Shown: in pieces, positions 40,344 through 49,231 of the stretch
Layout: each line of letters begins with the position of its first letter
Position numbering within the stretch: the stretch's first letter is position 1
NCBI RefSeq assembly: GCF_035994945.1
Contig: NZ_CP108677.1
Location: 7,006,001-7,070,000 of the forward strand
Direction of reading: 5' to 3'
DNA length: 64,000 nt
Source of the DNA: Streptomyces sp. NBC_01216
GTDB lineage: Bacteria; Actinomycetota; Actinomycetes; Streptomycetales; Streptomycetaceae
Program-made: the position numbers and the translations under genes
Notes under the pieces: generated by a model
Database searches by the model: none
What the model was told of the DNA's origin: nothing
Seen by the model: the letters and a program-made list of their open reading frames with translations, nothing else

Positions 40344-41312
40344 ATGCGCAACCGCACCAGAGCCATCCGTACCGCCACCGCCGTCGTCGGCGCCCTCGGC
40401 GTCCTGTCCCTCAGCGCCTGTGGCGCCGCGGAGACCGGCAAGAACCAGGACGCGGGCAACGGTGACAAGACCGTGAAGCTGACCGTTCCGTCCTGGGTCG
40501 GCGCGCAGGCCAACACGGCCGTCGCCGAGTACATCCTGGAGAAGGAGCTCGGCTACACCGTCAAGTCCCAGCAGATGGGCGAGGTCCTCGCCTGGGACGC
40601 GCTCGCCAAGGGCGACGCAGACGCGATCCTGGAGGACTGGGGCCACCCCAAGGAGGAGAAGCGGTACGTCGAGGAGAAGAAGACCGTCGTCAAGGGCGGC
40701 GACCTCGGTGTCACCGGCCACATCGGCTGGTTCGTGCCGAAGTACTTCGCCGACGCGCACCCCGACGTGACGGACTGGAAGAACCTCAACAAGTACGCCA
40801 AGGACTTCGCGACCGCCGAGAGCGGCGGCAAGGGCGAGATCCTCGAAGGCTCGCCGGACTACGTCACCAACGACGACTCGATCATCAAGAACCTCGGCCT
40901 GGACCTGAAGACCAACTACGCGGGTTCCGAGGCGGCACAGATCACCGCCATCAAGAAGTACGTGAAGGACGAGAAGCCGTTCCTCACCTACTGGTGGACG
41001 CCGCAGTGGCTGAACGCCGAGGTCGAGCTCGTCGAGGTCAAGCTGCCCGAGTACAAGGAAGGCTGCGACGCGGACCCGAAGAAGATCGCCTGCGCGTACC
41101 CGAACACGCCGCTGCAGAAGTTCCTCAACGCGGACTTCGCCGAGAACGGCGGCGACGCCGCCGAGTTCCTGAAGAACTTCACCTGGACGACCGAGCAGCA
41201 GAACGAGGTCGCGCAGATGATCGCCGGGGAGAAGATGTCCCCCGAGGCCGCCGCCGAGAAGTGGGTCAAGGCCAACGAGTCGACCTGGAAGGCATGGCTG
41301 CCGAAGAAGTGA
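40344..41312 (+). CDS. Glycine betaine-binding lipoprotein
   Basis: The protein has 322 residues. The signal peptide ends in a lipobox LSLSACG, so Cys25 or so is lipidated. KLTVPSWVGAQANTAVAEYILEKELGY, VLAWDALAKGDADAILEDW and PFLTYWWTPQWLNAE match the OpuAC fold with Trp residues for the trimethylammonium cage. It delivers betaine to the permease. The ATG at 40344 has CAGGAG ten bases upstream. It ends the five-gene operon. Confidence 0.92.
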   Translation: MRNRTRAIRTATAVVGALGVLSLSACGAAETGKNQDAGNGDKTVKLTVPSWVGAQANTAVAEYILEKELGYTVKSQQMGEVLAWDALAKGDADAILEDWGHPKEEKRYVEEKKTVVKGGDLGVTGHIGWFVPKYFADAHPDVTDWKNLNKYAKDFATAESGGKGEILEGSPDYVTNDDSIIKNLGLDLKTNYAGSEAAQITAIKKYVKDEKPFLTYWWTPQWLNAEVELVEVKLPEYKEGCDADPKKIACAYPNTPLQKFLNADFAENGGDAAEFLKNFTWTTEQQNEVAQMIAGEKMSPEAAAEKWVKANESTWKAWLPKK

Positions 41313-41339
41313 CGCGCCCGGCGGGGAATCCCCGGCCCT

Positions 41340-41401
41340 GACGCCGCCCCGCTCCGACTCCGCCCCGCCCCCGGCTCCCGCCGGGCGCGGGGCCGGCGTC
41401 T
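41340..41401 (+). terminator. GC-rich hairpin after the betaine operon
   Basis: GACGCCGCCCCGC (from 41340) can pair with GCGGGGCCGGCGTC (ending about 41401) with one mismatch or bulge and a long loop that itself folds. Weak but well placed. Confidence 0.4.
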
Positions 41402-41445
41402 TCCGCCCCCGGCCCGAGGCGGCGCGGGGGAGAGGGGCCGACCGG

Positions 41446-41745
41446 CTATTCGGCGCCGCGCGCCGACTCGACCGCCTGCGCCCCCTGCGCCAGAGCCACC
41501 GCCGACAGCAGACTCAGGCCGGCGCGTCGCAGCGCCCGCAGGAGGGAGGCGGTCTTCAGTACGTCCTCCCGGCCGGCGGGTTCCGTGGCGTCGATCCGCG
41601 CGAGCAGCTCGCGCTCCGCGGCGATGCGTGCGCGGGTCTGACGGATGAGGTCATCGACGAGCGCCGAGGGTACGAAGGCGGGGCCGTCGAGCGCGCGCCC
41701 GACCTCGCGCAGCGACAACCCCAGCGATCGCGGGCTCTCACCCGT
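41446..41745 (-). pseudogene. MerR-family regulator fragment (C-terminal part)
   Basis: From LSLREVGRALDGPAFVPSALVDDL to the stop, the frame reads as the second half of a MerR helix-turn-helix domain plus the dimer helix (IRQTRARIAAERELLARID) and a short tail. The recognition-helix part upstream is absent in all frames; the sequence before it is unrelated and basic. The gene therefore lost its 5' part, leaving a remnant of about 95 codons. Confidence 0.55.
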
Positions 41746-42089
41746 GTGCCGGCCGTCTCGACGAGCGCGCCTCGATCGCCTGCGGCAGGCGCCACGCCGG
41801 CACGAGGAGATCCTGATGACCCCCATTGCCCCCTGAGTGCCCGCCGTCAATGGTCTTACGGTGCCGATCACTCGATGAGGTGACGAAAGAGCGGACAGTC
41901 ACCCGAGGTTCGGCGCCGGTGGCCAGACTCGCGGTCGTGACCCACCCGAACGCTCCCGCGCCCGCCGGGCTGCCCGTCGTGCGCGACGACCGGCCGCACG
42001 AGAACGGACCACTCGCCCACGTCCGGGTCACACGGATCGCGAACCTCCCCACGATTCCCCGTCCCCAGCATCGCCCGTAAAGGAGACCC
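41746..42089. other. 344-bp gap, no supported gene
   Basis: This holds the break point of the MerR remnant and the promoter of the following gene. A plus-strand frame at 41826-42080 lacks conserved features or a ribosome site and was not accepted. Confidence 0.45.
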
Positions 42090-42911
42090 ATGTCCGTCGT
42101 CCAGAAGACGAAGCAGGCCGGCCGCGACCGTGATCTGGCCCTGCACACCGGCTGGTTCCCCAGCGGCTGGCCCGAGTACCTGCCCCAGCACCAGGCGATG
42201 ATGCTGTGCATGCTCTTCGGTACCGCCACGCTCCGGGAGCTGCGCGGCGACGTCGATGACGTCCTGCGGCAGCTCCTCGACGGCCGGCCCAGCGCCTTCT
42301 TCGGCAGGGACGGGGACACGCTCGACTCTCCCGTCATGTGGCTGGACCCGGACGAACTCGACTACGCGGAGACCGACAAGGAGAGGGAGCGGCTCCGGGC
42401 GGACGCCGAAGCCCGCCGGGTCAGGTGCGCCGACCTGTTCCGCGGCGCGGGACTGCCGGTCCCGACGACGATCCGCGAGCTCGCGGACACCATGCTCGCG
42501 CTGGGCATCGCCACCGTGCGGGACGGCGTGTGGTCCATGCCCGATGTCCTCCCCGGACCCGAGGACGTTCTGCCGCTGACCGACGCCGAGCGAGCCGACA
42601 TCGAGAACATGCGGCGCGTCTGGGATATCGGGTCCGCGGAGAACGCGCTGATCGGGTACCTCACCGACGAGTTGGACCGCCCGGACGAACTCTTCACCTC
42701 CGTCGACCGACTGGCCAACGCGACGGGCCTCGACGAGGACGACGTCCGGCAGGTGCTGGGGCACATGATCACGGAAGGCGAGGTCCGGCTCGAGCGCGGC
42801 CAGGCCCGCGAGCAGGTGGCCCTCGACTGTCTCAAGGGCCACACGCGGTTCCATCTCGTGACGGATTGGCAGCACTTCGACGAGAACCGCGTCGTCATCG
42901 ACCGAGGCTGA
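42090..42911 (+). CDS. DUF6042-like hypothetical protein
   Basis: The protein has 273 residues, acidic and cytoplasmic. HTGWFPSGWPEYLPQHQAMML and TIRELADTMLALGIATVRDG resemble what I recall of DUF6042 proteins; the C-terminal third (FTSVDRLANATGLDEDDVRQVLGHMITEGEVRLERG) looks like a winged helix. AAAGGAG seven bases before the ATG is one of the best ribosome sites in the window. Function unknown; the family name is from memory. Confidence 0.72.
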   Translation: MSVVQKTKQAGRDRDLALHTGWFPSGWPEYLPQHQAMMLCMLFGTATLRELRGDVDDVLRQLLDGRPSAFFGRDGDTLDSPVMWLDPDELDYAETDKERERLRADAEARRVRCADLFRGAGLPVPTTIRELADTMLALGIATVRDGVWSMPDVLPGPEDVLPLTDAERADIENMRRVWDIGSAENALIGYLTDELDRPDELFTSVDRLANATGLDEDDVRQVLGHMITEGEVRLERGQAREQVALDCLKGHTRFHLVTDWQHFDENRVVIDRG

Positions 42912-42940
42912 ACCTCACCACCTTTACCGCGAGCCGGGGT

Positions 42941-42973
42941 CCACCCGACAGGCTCTCGGAGCCTGTCGGGTGG
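42941..42973. terminator. 15-bp perfect stem-loop
   Basis: CCACCCGACAGGCTC pairs with GAGCCTGTCGGGTGG around a TCG loop, 29 bp after the stop of the DUF6042-like gene. A related GCCTGTCGGGTGG occurs at 31616-31628. It can act as a terminator; the same motif also appears around mobile-element scars in such genomes (recollection). Confidence 0.7.
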
Positions 42974-43435
42974 GCTCTGGCCGTGCGGCCTGGCAGGGAG
43001 CCGGGGCCCGGATCCGCACGGCCGCCCCCTCCGGTTTTCTTCTCCCGCGTCAGACGTGGGATCTCGGAGCACTGGCAGGCCGGGACGGCCCACGTCGCCT
43101 CGTCGTGTCGGTCCGAAGCAGAGGCCGCCCCCGGTCGTCTGGGTGCCGTTGGCGGCGATGCACGTACGCCGTCGTCCAGAGTGCCTGGGGATCGGACAAC
43201 CGCGTCGGGCGAACACGTCCCCCCCCTATTGCGCAGCCGCAGTCCGGGGCGCTGCGGCACCGCGAACCCGCGGGCCGCGAGTAGCGGCCTCACCTCTGCC
43301 ACCGCCCGGCCGGTCGTCGACCTGCCCAGCTGGTGGATACGCCCAGTGCCTCATGGGCGAGCCCGGGGACCTGTCCCCGAGTGGTGGACACCTCTGAGCC
43401 CGGCCCCGCCAGGGGCCGGAGAGGAGGGTTCTCTT
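42974..43435. other. 462-bp degenerate stretch before an IS remnant
   Basis: No intact gene. Frames are open but not protein-like. TGGTGGACACC at 43382-43392 resembles the terminal repeat of IS3-type elements and lies just before a transposase start. Confidence 0.4.
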
Positions 43436-43519
43436 ATGGTGATGAAGGTCTACTCGCCCGAGTTCGAGGCGGACGCGGTCGCGCTGTGCCTGTCGGACCC
43501 GAGCCACACCTTCGACGGC
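43436..43519 (+). mobile_element. IS3-family transposase OrfA fragment
   Basis: MVMKVYSPEFEADAVALCLSDPSHTFDGI at 43436-43519 matches the first about 28 residues of IS3-type OrfA (the MKxYSPEFKADAVALYxSxPGATY start). After that the similarity ends and the frame is unrelated, so the element is truncated right of its left end. GGAGAGGAGGG upstream is the old ribosome site. Confidence 0.6.
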
Positions 43520-43696
43520 ATCCGGCATCCGGGGCCCGGCCGGATTCCCCCGGGCCCGCGGCGCGACGGTTGCCGGACGTCGTCCACGGGCCGCCACGTC
43601 GTCTCAGCGGAGGCCGGTTTGCTCACGGGAGCCCGGTGACCGGTAGGTTCGGCTCGGGGAAGGCCGACTGGGCGAAGCGTGCGGAGGCTGAGGTCC

Positions 43697-44362
43697 GTGA
43701 CGATGGTGGACGAGGTGATGGCCGAGCTGGCCGGACTCGAGGACCCGAAGACACGCGCGGTCAACGAGAAGCACGGTGACGATCACGGCGTGAATCTCGG
43801 CGAGCTGCGCGCGCTCGCGAAGCGCCTGAAGACGCACCAGGAACTCGCGTGCCGGCTCTGGGCGACGGGCGACACCGCGGCGAGACTGCTGGCGATCCTG
43901 ATCTGCCGGCCGAAGGCTTTCGAGCGCGACGAGTTGGACGTCATGATGCGCGAGGCGCGATTCCCCAAAGTGCACGACTGGCTCCTGAACTACGTGGTGA
44001 AGAAGAGCCCGCACTCGGAAGAGCTGCGCCTGACCTGGTTCGCCGATCCGGATCCCGTGGTCGCGAGTGCCGGTTGGTCGCTGACCACGGAACGGGTGGC
44101 GAAGAACCCGGCAAGCCTCGACCTCGCGGGACTCCTCGACGTCATCGAGAGGGAGATGAGGGACGCCCCCGATCGTCTTCAGTGGGCGATGAACCACTGC
44201 CTGGCTCAGATCGGGATCGAGCACGCCGAGTACCGCGCCCGTGCCCTCGCCATCGGCGAGCGCCTGGAGGTACTCAAGGACTACCCGACTGCTCCCGGCT
44301 GCACGTCGCCGTTCGCGCCCCTCTGGATCACCGAGATGGTGCGCCGACGGCACGACGAGTAG
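43697..44362 (+). CDS. DNA alkylation repair (AlkD-like) protein
   Basis: The protein has 221 residues, helical-repeat type. GVNLGELRALAKRLKTHQELACRLWATGDTAARLLAILI and WLLNYVVKKSPHSEELRLTWFADPDPVVASAGWSLT follow the AlkD HEAT-repeat pattern, with Trp residues that stack on damaged DNA. Such proteins remove cationic alkylated bases; this one could also be a structural relative without activity. GTG 43697 was chosen over ATG 43703 for spacing to GAGGT. Confidence 0.75.
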   Translation: MTMVDEVMAELAGLEDPKTRAVNEKHGDDHGVNLGELRALAKRLKTHQELACRLWATGDTAARLLAILICRPKAFERDELDVMMREARFPKVHDWLLNYVVKKSPHSEELRLTWFADPDPVVASAGWSLTTERVAKNPASLDLAGLLDVIEREMRDAPDRLQWAMNHCLAQIGIEHAEYRARALAIGERLEVLKDYPTAPGCTSPFAPLWITEMVRRRHDE

Positions 44363-44826
44363 GAGCCGGCCGGAGCGGACGTGGGCCGGCCCGGCTGGTG
44401 AGTACGCCGGGCCTCCCCGCAGTTGGTCAGCTCTCCCGGTGCCGGCGATGCGGCCCCGGAAGGCGCACGACGCACCAAGGCCGGAATGTGATCGATTTCT
44501 TGCTCTTGGGGACCGATTTGAAGTCGGTTTATGTCCGTGTAGTGACCAGCGGGGCCTGGCCTTCGGGCTGGGGCACATGGGAGACCCGAACTGGCTATGC
44601 TCCGCGATGTGTTGCACCGCGCTCACAGCGAGTCATGGACGCTGGGATGCGGGTGGACGGAGCGGGCCGCACGAGGGAGCAATGATCGAACGTGATCTCG
44701 ATGCGACCCTCGGAGACCTCGTGAGAGCACACGTATCCGCTCTGCCCGAACGAAATCCGCCCCGTTCCTGTCGGCGCACCACCTTGCCCCCGGTCCGCTC
44801 GTTCCAGAATGATTAGGGACCCTTTG
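44363..44826. other. 464-bp gap holding the conservon promoter
   Basis: No gene is supported. AT-richer blocks at 44485-44535 (ATCGATTTCTTGCTC, TTTGAAGTCGGTTTATG) and 44805-44830 make this the likely promoter and leader region for cvnA. Confidence 0.5.
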
Positions 44827-46341
44827 ATGGTTAGTGCAGGTTCGACATCCAGAACCCGGTCGGCTCCGGTCGCCCGAGTATGGCTGCTCCCCTCGGGAGT
44901 TCTGGCCGGGGCCTCCGCCATAGCGCTGCTCCTCTCCCCTGCACAGATACGGGTCACGGTGGCCTGGTGCGGTCTCGCCGCCGTCGCCCTGACGGTCGTC
45001 GCCTCGGCCGTGGCCGCGCGTGGTATGCGCACGGCGGAGTCGACCCGCCGCGCCCGGCTGAGAGCCGAGGCGGAGGCATACTACGCGCAACGCGAGGCCG
45101 CGCTGATGGGGCGGATCGCCGACCAGCGGTCCACCACCGTCTGGCTCGCCGAAGAACTCCTTCCCGCGGCCGTCGCCCGGCTGAAGAAGGGCGATCCCTC
45201 CTCGGAGATCCTGCAGGCCGTCGCCTTCGGGGAACACCTCGACGCCGACTTCGGCGAGGCGCTCAAAGGGGCGCTGCAGACCCTCCTGGAGGCCGTGGAG
45301 GCCGAGGAGCACACCCGCGACGCCTCCCAGCGGACCCTGGTGGCCGTCGCACGCCGGGTCCAGGCCATCGTCCACCAGCTCGCCAAGGACCTGCGGGCCA
45401 TGCAGATCCTGCACGGCAACGACGTGGTGGTCTCCCGCGGCCTGCAGGACATCGACCACCGGAACGCCCTGATCGGCCGTCTCGCGGCCAGCATCGCGGT
45501 CCTGGGCGACGCGCGGCCGGGACGCCAGTGGTCCAAGGCGATCCCGCTCTACGACATCCTCCGCGGCGCCATGTCGCGCATCGTGGACTATCCTCGCGTC
45601 AAGCTGCAGTCGGTGGCTGAGGTGGCGGTGACAGGCCCGGGTGCCGAACCGCTGATCCACCTGCTCGCCGAACTCCTCGACAACGCGACGACGTTCTCCC
45701 CGCCGCAGACCCCGGTGGAAGTCACCGCGAGCGAAGTGCCCTCCGGCATCGCCATCGAGATCGAGGACCGCGGCGTCGGTCTCACCGAGGAGGTCCGGCA
45801 GCGCGTAGAGCGCGTCATGTCGAACGCGCAGTCCGGGATCCAGCTCGCCGGCCTGGGCGAGGTGACGCAGCTCGGCCTGACCGTCGTCGGCAGACTCGCC
45901 CACGAGCACGACTGCCAGGTACACCTGCGCACCTCCGCCTACGGCGGCGTACGAGCCGTCGTACTCGTCCCCCGGCGCCTGATCACCACGATGCCCCAGC
46001 CGCCGGTACGCACCAGGGAGCCGGTACGGCGACGCCCGAGCGGCCCGGTACCGCCCGGTACGACACCGCCACCGACGCTCCTGCGTGACGCTCTCGCGGA
46101 CAGTGGCGAGAAACCGAAGACCCCCAACGGGCTTCCGCAGCGCCGACGGGAGTCGCCCGTCCCCAGGCCGGTGGTGTCGGCATCGCCCACCCCGGCGCGG
46201 CCCGACACCCCGGCAGGCTCGCTCGGCACCTCCGGAACGACCCGTCAGCCCGGCCTGATGTGGGAGGCGTTCAACGGCGACAAGAGGCCGGGCGCCGCAT
46301 CTTCCCCTTCCCCCAGCGAACCGTCGGATGAGGTCGAGTAA
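44827..46341 (+). CDS. cvnA: Conservon sensor-like ATPase CvnA
   Basis: The protein has 504 residues. Two N-terminal spans (about 15-60) are followed by a coiled region, then a GHKL ATPase domain with N box LAELLDNATTFSPPQTPVEV near 278, IEIEDRGVGL near 313 and a G2-like GLGEVTQLGL. The C-terminal 115 residues are Pro/Arg/Ser-rich. CvnA works at the membrane with CvnB, C and D in a complex likened to G-protein-coupled signalling, affecting development and metabolism. The ATG at 44827 is the first of five tightly packed genes. Confidence 0.92.
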   Translation: MVSAGSTSRTRSAPVARVWLLPSGVLAGASAIALLLSPAQIRVTVAWCGLAAVALTVVASAVAARGMRTAESTRRARLRAEAEAYYAQREAALMGRIADQRSTTVWLAEELLPAAVARLKKGDPSSEILQAVAFGEHLDADFGEALKGALQTLLEAVEAEEHTRDASQRTLVAVARRVQAIVHQLAKDLRAMQILHGNDVVVSRGLQDIDHRNALIGRLAASIAVLGDARPGRQWSKAIPLYDILRGAMSRIVDYPRVKLQSVAEVAVTGPGAEPLIHLLAELLDNATTFSPPQTPVEVTASEVPSGIAIEIEDRGVGLTEEVRQRVERVMSNAQSGIQLAGLGEVTQLGLTVVGRLAHEHDCQVHLRTSAYGGVRAVVLVPRRLITTMPQPPVRTREPVRRRPSGPVPPGTTPPPTLLRDALADSGEKPKTPNGLPQRRRESPVPRPVVSASPTPARPDTPAGSLGTSGTTRQPGLMWEAFNGDKRPGAASSPSPSEPSDEVE

Positions 46342-46343
46342 TC

Positions 46344-46751
46344 ATGCAGCCACTGCCCAACATGGACTGGATGCTCACGGAGCTCGTGGGCAGCGTGCCG
46401 CACGTGCGGCACGTGGTCGTGCTGTCGTCCGACGGCCTGAGCATCGGGCAGGCGAACACGGCGCCCGACACGGCGGACGCCATCGCCGCCGCCTGTTCCG
46501 GGATCCAGAGCCTGGCGCGGGCCATCGCCCAGATGTTCCCGCACGGTGACGGCTCCACGCGCATGGTCGGCATCGAGGCCGACGGCGGATACTTCTGCCT
46601 GATGGCCGCCGGCCCCGGCGCCTACCTGGCCGTGCTCGCCGACGAGGAGGTGGACGCCGGACTGCTCGGTGACCGCATGCGCACCCTGGTGGTCCGGATC
46701 GGCCGGCACATGACCAGTCCGCCCCGTGAGGACGTCGGGCAGGCGATGTGA
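46344..46751 (+). CDS. cvnB: Roadblock/LC7 protein CvnB
   Basis: The protein has 135 residues. LTELVGSVPHVRHVVVLSSDGLSIG and MVGIEADGGYFCLMAAGPGAYLAVLAD are the roadblock/LC7 fold signatures. It is expected to modulate the CvnD GTPase. The gene begins two bases after the cvnA stop and its TGA overlaps the cvnC GTG. Confidence 0.93.
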   Translation: MQPLPNMDWMLTELVGSVPHVRHVVVLSSDGLSIGQANTAPDTADAIAAACSGIQSLARAIAQMFPHGDGSTRMVGIEADGGYFCLMAAGPGAYLAVLADEEVDAGLLGDRMRTLVVRIGRHMTSPPREDVGQAM

Positions 46752-47107
46752 CATCAGAGAACACGGACCCTCCCTGGGATGAAGGCACCCCCGTACCGCT
46801 CTACGTCATCACCGGTGGCTCCGGCCCCTCGCCCAAGGCCTTCGACCTGGTCACGCTCATCGCGGCGAGGGATTCGCCCGAACCGTCCATGCAGCCCGAA
46901 CAGGCAGCCATCCTCACCCTGTGCGCCTACCCCCTCTCGGTGGCCGAGCTCTCGGCGTACCTCACCCTCCCGTTCAGCGTCGTCACCGTCCTGCTGTCCC
47001 GGCTGGTGGAGGAGGAACGCGTCGAGGCCATCGCACCCGTGCCCGTCACGGCATACCCCCAACGCGAACTGCTGGAGGCGGTGATCCATGGATTACGGAA
47101 ACTCTGA
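46748..47107 (+). CDS. cvnC: DUF742 protein CvnC
   Basis: The protein has 119 residues. PLYVITGGSGPSPKAFDLVTLI at the N-terminus and a winged-helix-like C-terminal (LCAYPLSVAELSAYLTLPFSVVTVLLSRLVEEERV) define DUF742. The GTG overlaps cvnB by four bases. It is the third subunit of the conservon complex. Confidence 0.92.
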   Translation: MTSENTDPPWDEGTPVPLYVITGGSGPSPKAFDLVTLIAARDSPEPSMQPEQAAILTLCAYPLSVAELSAYLTLPFSVVTVLLSRLVEEERVEAIAPVPVTAYPQRELLEAVIHGLRKL

Positions 47108-47705
47108 CCCGCGCGCCGTCAGCCGGCACGACACGCCGCTGCTGCACGGCGCCAAAGGCGTCAAGGTGGTCATCGTCGGCGGCTTCGGAGTCGGCAAGAC
47201 GACCATGGTCGGTGCGGTGAGCGAGATCCCGCCCCTGACCACCGAGGAGACCATGACACAGGCCGGCGCCGGGATCGACGACAACCCCGGTGCCCACGGC
47301 AAGAACACCACGACCGTCGCGATGGACTTCGGACGGATCAGTATCAACCGTGAACTGGTGCTCTACCTCTTCGGTACTCCGGGACAGGAACGCTTCTGGT
47401 TCCTGTGGAACGGCATCTTCGAGGGCGCGCTCGGTGCCGTGGTTCTCGTCGACACCCGCCGGATCGAGGTCTGCTTCGAGGCCATCACCCGTCTCGAGGA
47501 CCGCCGGGTCCCCTTCGTGGTGGCCGTCAACGCCTTCCCCGACGCCCCGCAGTACCCCCCGTCGGATCTGCGCGCAGCCCTGGCCCTCGGCGAATCCGTC
47601 CCCATCGTCACCTGCGACGCACGGGACCGGGCGTCCTGCCGCGACGCCCTGCTCGCGCTGATGGCCTACCTGTACACCCTCGCCGCCGCCCAGGAGACCG
47701 CATGA
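47088..47705 (+). CDS. cvnD: Conservon GTPase CvnD
   Basis: The protein has 205 residues. The P-loop GGFGVGKTTM begins near residue 30, LFGTPGQERF (the G3 region) near 92, and VVAVNAF stands in for the NKxD motif. This is the actinobacterial GTP-binding family with membrane signalling roles. The start lies 20 bases inside cvnC, and its TGA overlaps the P450 ATG. Confidence 0.93.
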   Translation: MDYGNSDPRAVSRHDTPLLHGAKGVKVVIVGGFGVGKTTMVGAVSEIPPLTTEETMTQAGAGIDDNPGAHGKNTTTVAMDFGRISINRELVLYLFGTPGQERFWFLWNGIFEGALGAVVLVDTRRIEVCFEAITRLEDRRVPFVVAVNAFPDAPQYPPSDLRAALALGESVPIVTCDARDRASCRDALLALMAYLYTLAAAQETA

Positions 47706-49150
47706 CCGTGCCACCCGCCGAACCCGACACCGCGGCACCGGGGCCGCTCCCGCCCCCGGGCTGCCCGGCCCACAACGCCACGGGGCCCGGAGGAACCACC
47801 CGGCTCTACGGACCCGCGGCGGAGACCGACCCGATGGGCCTCTACGAGCGGCTGCGGGCCGCCCACGGTCCGGTGGCGCCCGTCCTGCTCGACGGCGACG
47901 TGCGCGCCTGGCTCGTCCTGGGCTACCCGGAGAACCGCGACGTTGCCAGCCGGCCCACCCAGTTCTCCCGCGACCCCCGCGTCTGGCACGGCTGGACGAG
48001 CGGGGAGATCGACCCCGCCACCTCCCCCCTCGTACCGATGATCGGCTGGCGCCCCGACTGCGTCTGCGCGGACGGCGAGGAACACCAGCGGCTCCGCGGC
48101 GCGGTCACGGCCGGCCTCAGCCAGTTCGACCACCGGGGTGTGCGCCACCACATCACCCGCTTCGCCCATCAGCTCATCGACACCTTCTGCGAGCGCGGCG
48201 AGGCCGAACTCGTGGGGCAGTTCACCGAGCACCTCCCCATGCTCACCCTTACCCATCTGCTCGGGATGGCGGACGAGGACGGCCTCGGACTCGTGCACGC
48301 CGCCCGCGACCTCTTCAAGGCCACCGAGACCTCGCTCGCCAGCAACGCCCGCATCCTGGAGGCCCTCGACGAACTCGTCGTCGCCAAACGCGCCCGCCCC
48401 GGGCACGACATCGCCTCCGCACTGATGGCGCATCCCGCCGGCCTCACCGACGAGGAGGTGAAGCACCACCTGCGCCTCATCCTGCTCGCCGGCTACGAGA
48501 CCACCGCCAACCTGATGTCCAACGTGCTGCGCATGGTCGTCACCGACCCCAGGTTCCGGGGCTCGCTCGCCGGCGGCCAGATGACCCTGCCCGAAGCGGT
48601 CGAGCAGGTCCTGTGGGACGAGCCGCCGCTCATGGTGTGCCCCGGCCGCTGGGCCAACGGCGACACCACGCTGGGCGGTCAGCAGATCAGGGCGGGCGAC
48701 ATGCTCCTGCTGGGCCTGGCCGCGGGAAACGTCGACCAGGCGATCCGGCCCGACCCCACGACCCCGGTGCACCACAACCGCGCCCACCTGTCGTTCAGCG
48801 CCGGCACCCACGAGTGCCCCGGCCAGGACATCGGCCGCATCATCGCCGACACGGGCATCGACATCCTGCTCACCAGGCTGCCCGACATCGCCCTGGCCGT
48901 GCCGGAGGAGAGCCTCGCCTGGCGCTCCTCCACCTGGGCCCGGCATCTGACGGCGCTGCCCGTGCGGTTCGCGGCACGCTCCCCGCGGCACCACGAACTG
49001 ATCGAGCCACTCCCGGCGCCGCCCGCACCGAGCGAGGGGCGGCCGACCGCACCGCTCCGCCCGGAGAGCACACCCGATCCGTTGCGGCGATCCCCGAAGC
49101 GGAGTCCGCGCTGGCGGACACTGCTCGGGCGCCTGCTGGGCCGCCCCTGA
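47702..49150 (+). CDS. cvnE: Conservon cytochrome P450, CYP157-like, without ExxR
   Basis: The protein has 482 residues. The heme loop FSAGTHECPGQDIGR holds the ligand Cys372, and the I-helix AGYETT is near residue 264. In the K-helix, where almost all P450s have ExxR, the sequence is EQVLW (301-305), so the Arg position is Trp. This matches the CYP157 family found in conservons, reported to have EQSLW. The C-terminal 65 residues are a basic Pro/Arg-rich tail. It is translated with cvnD by ATGA overlap. The substrate is unknown; the convergent terpene synthase gene is a possible source. Confidence 0.9.
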   Translation: MTVPPAEPDTAAPGPLPPPGCPAHNATGPGGTTRLYGPAAETDPMGLYERLRAAHGPVAPVLLDGDVRAWLVLGYPENRDVASRPTQFSRDPRVWHGWTSGEIDPATSPLVPMIGWRPDCVCADGEEHQRLRGAVTAGLSQFDHRGVRHHITRFAHQLIDTFCERGEAELVGQFTEHLPMLTLTHLLGMADEDGLGLVHAARDLFKATETSLASNARILEALDELVVAKRARPGHDIASALMAHPAGLTDEEVKHHLRLILLAGYETTANLMSNVLRMVVTDPRFRGSLAGGQMTLPEAVEQVLWDEPPLMVCPGRWANGDTTLGGQQIRAGDMLLLGLAAGNVDQAIRPDPTTPVHHNRAHLSFSAGTHECPGQDIGRIIADTGIDILLTRLPDIALAVPEESLAWRSSTWARHLTALPVRFAARSPRHHELIEPLPAPPAPSEGRPTAPLRPESTPDPLRRSPKRSPRWRTLLGRLLGRP

Positions 49151-49157
49151 CGACCGG

Positions 49158-49187
49158 GCCCGCCCTCTGTCCGGGACGAGGGCGGGC
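49158..49187. terminator. Hairpin between P450 and terpene synthase genes
   Basis: GCCCGCCCT (49158-49166) and AGGGCGGGC (49179-49187) form a perfect 9-bp stem with a 12-base loop between convergent genes. Confidence 0.65.
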
Positions 49188-49231
49188 GAGCGGGTCCGAC
49201 GGCTCTTCGCCGCGAGGCCCTGCTCTGCCCG

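Noticed and set aside
44241..44816. A plus-strand frame of 191 codons before cvnA
   Set aside because: It begins inside the AlkD-like gene in another frame, ends in non-conserved sequence and crosses the AT-rich promoter region.
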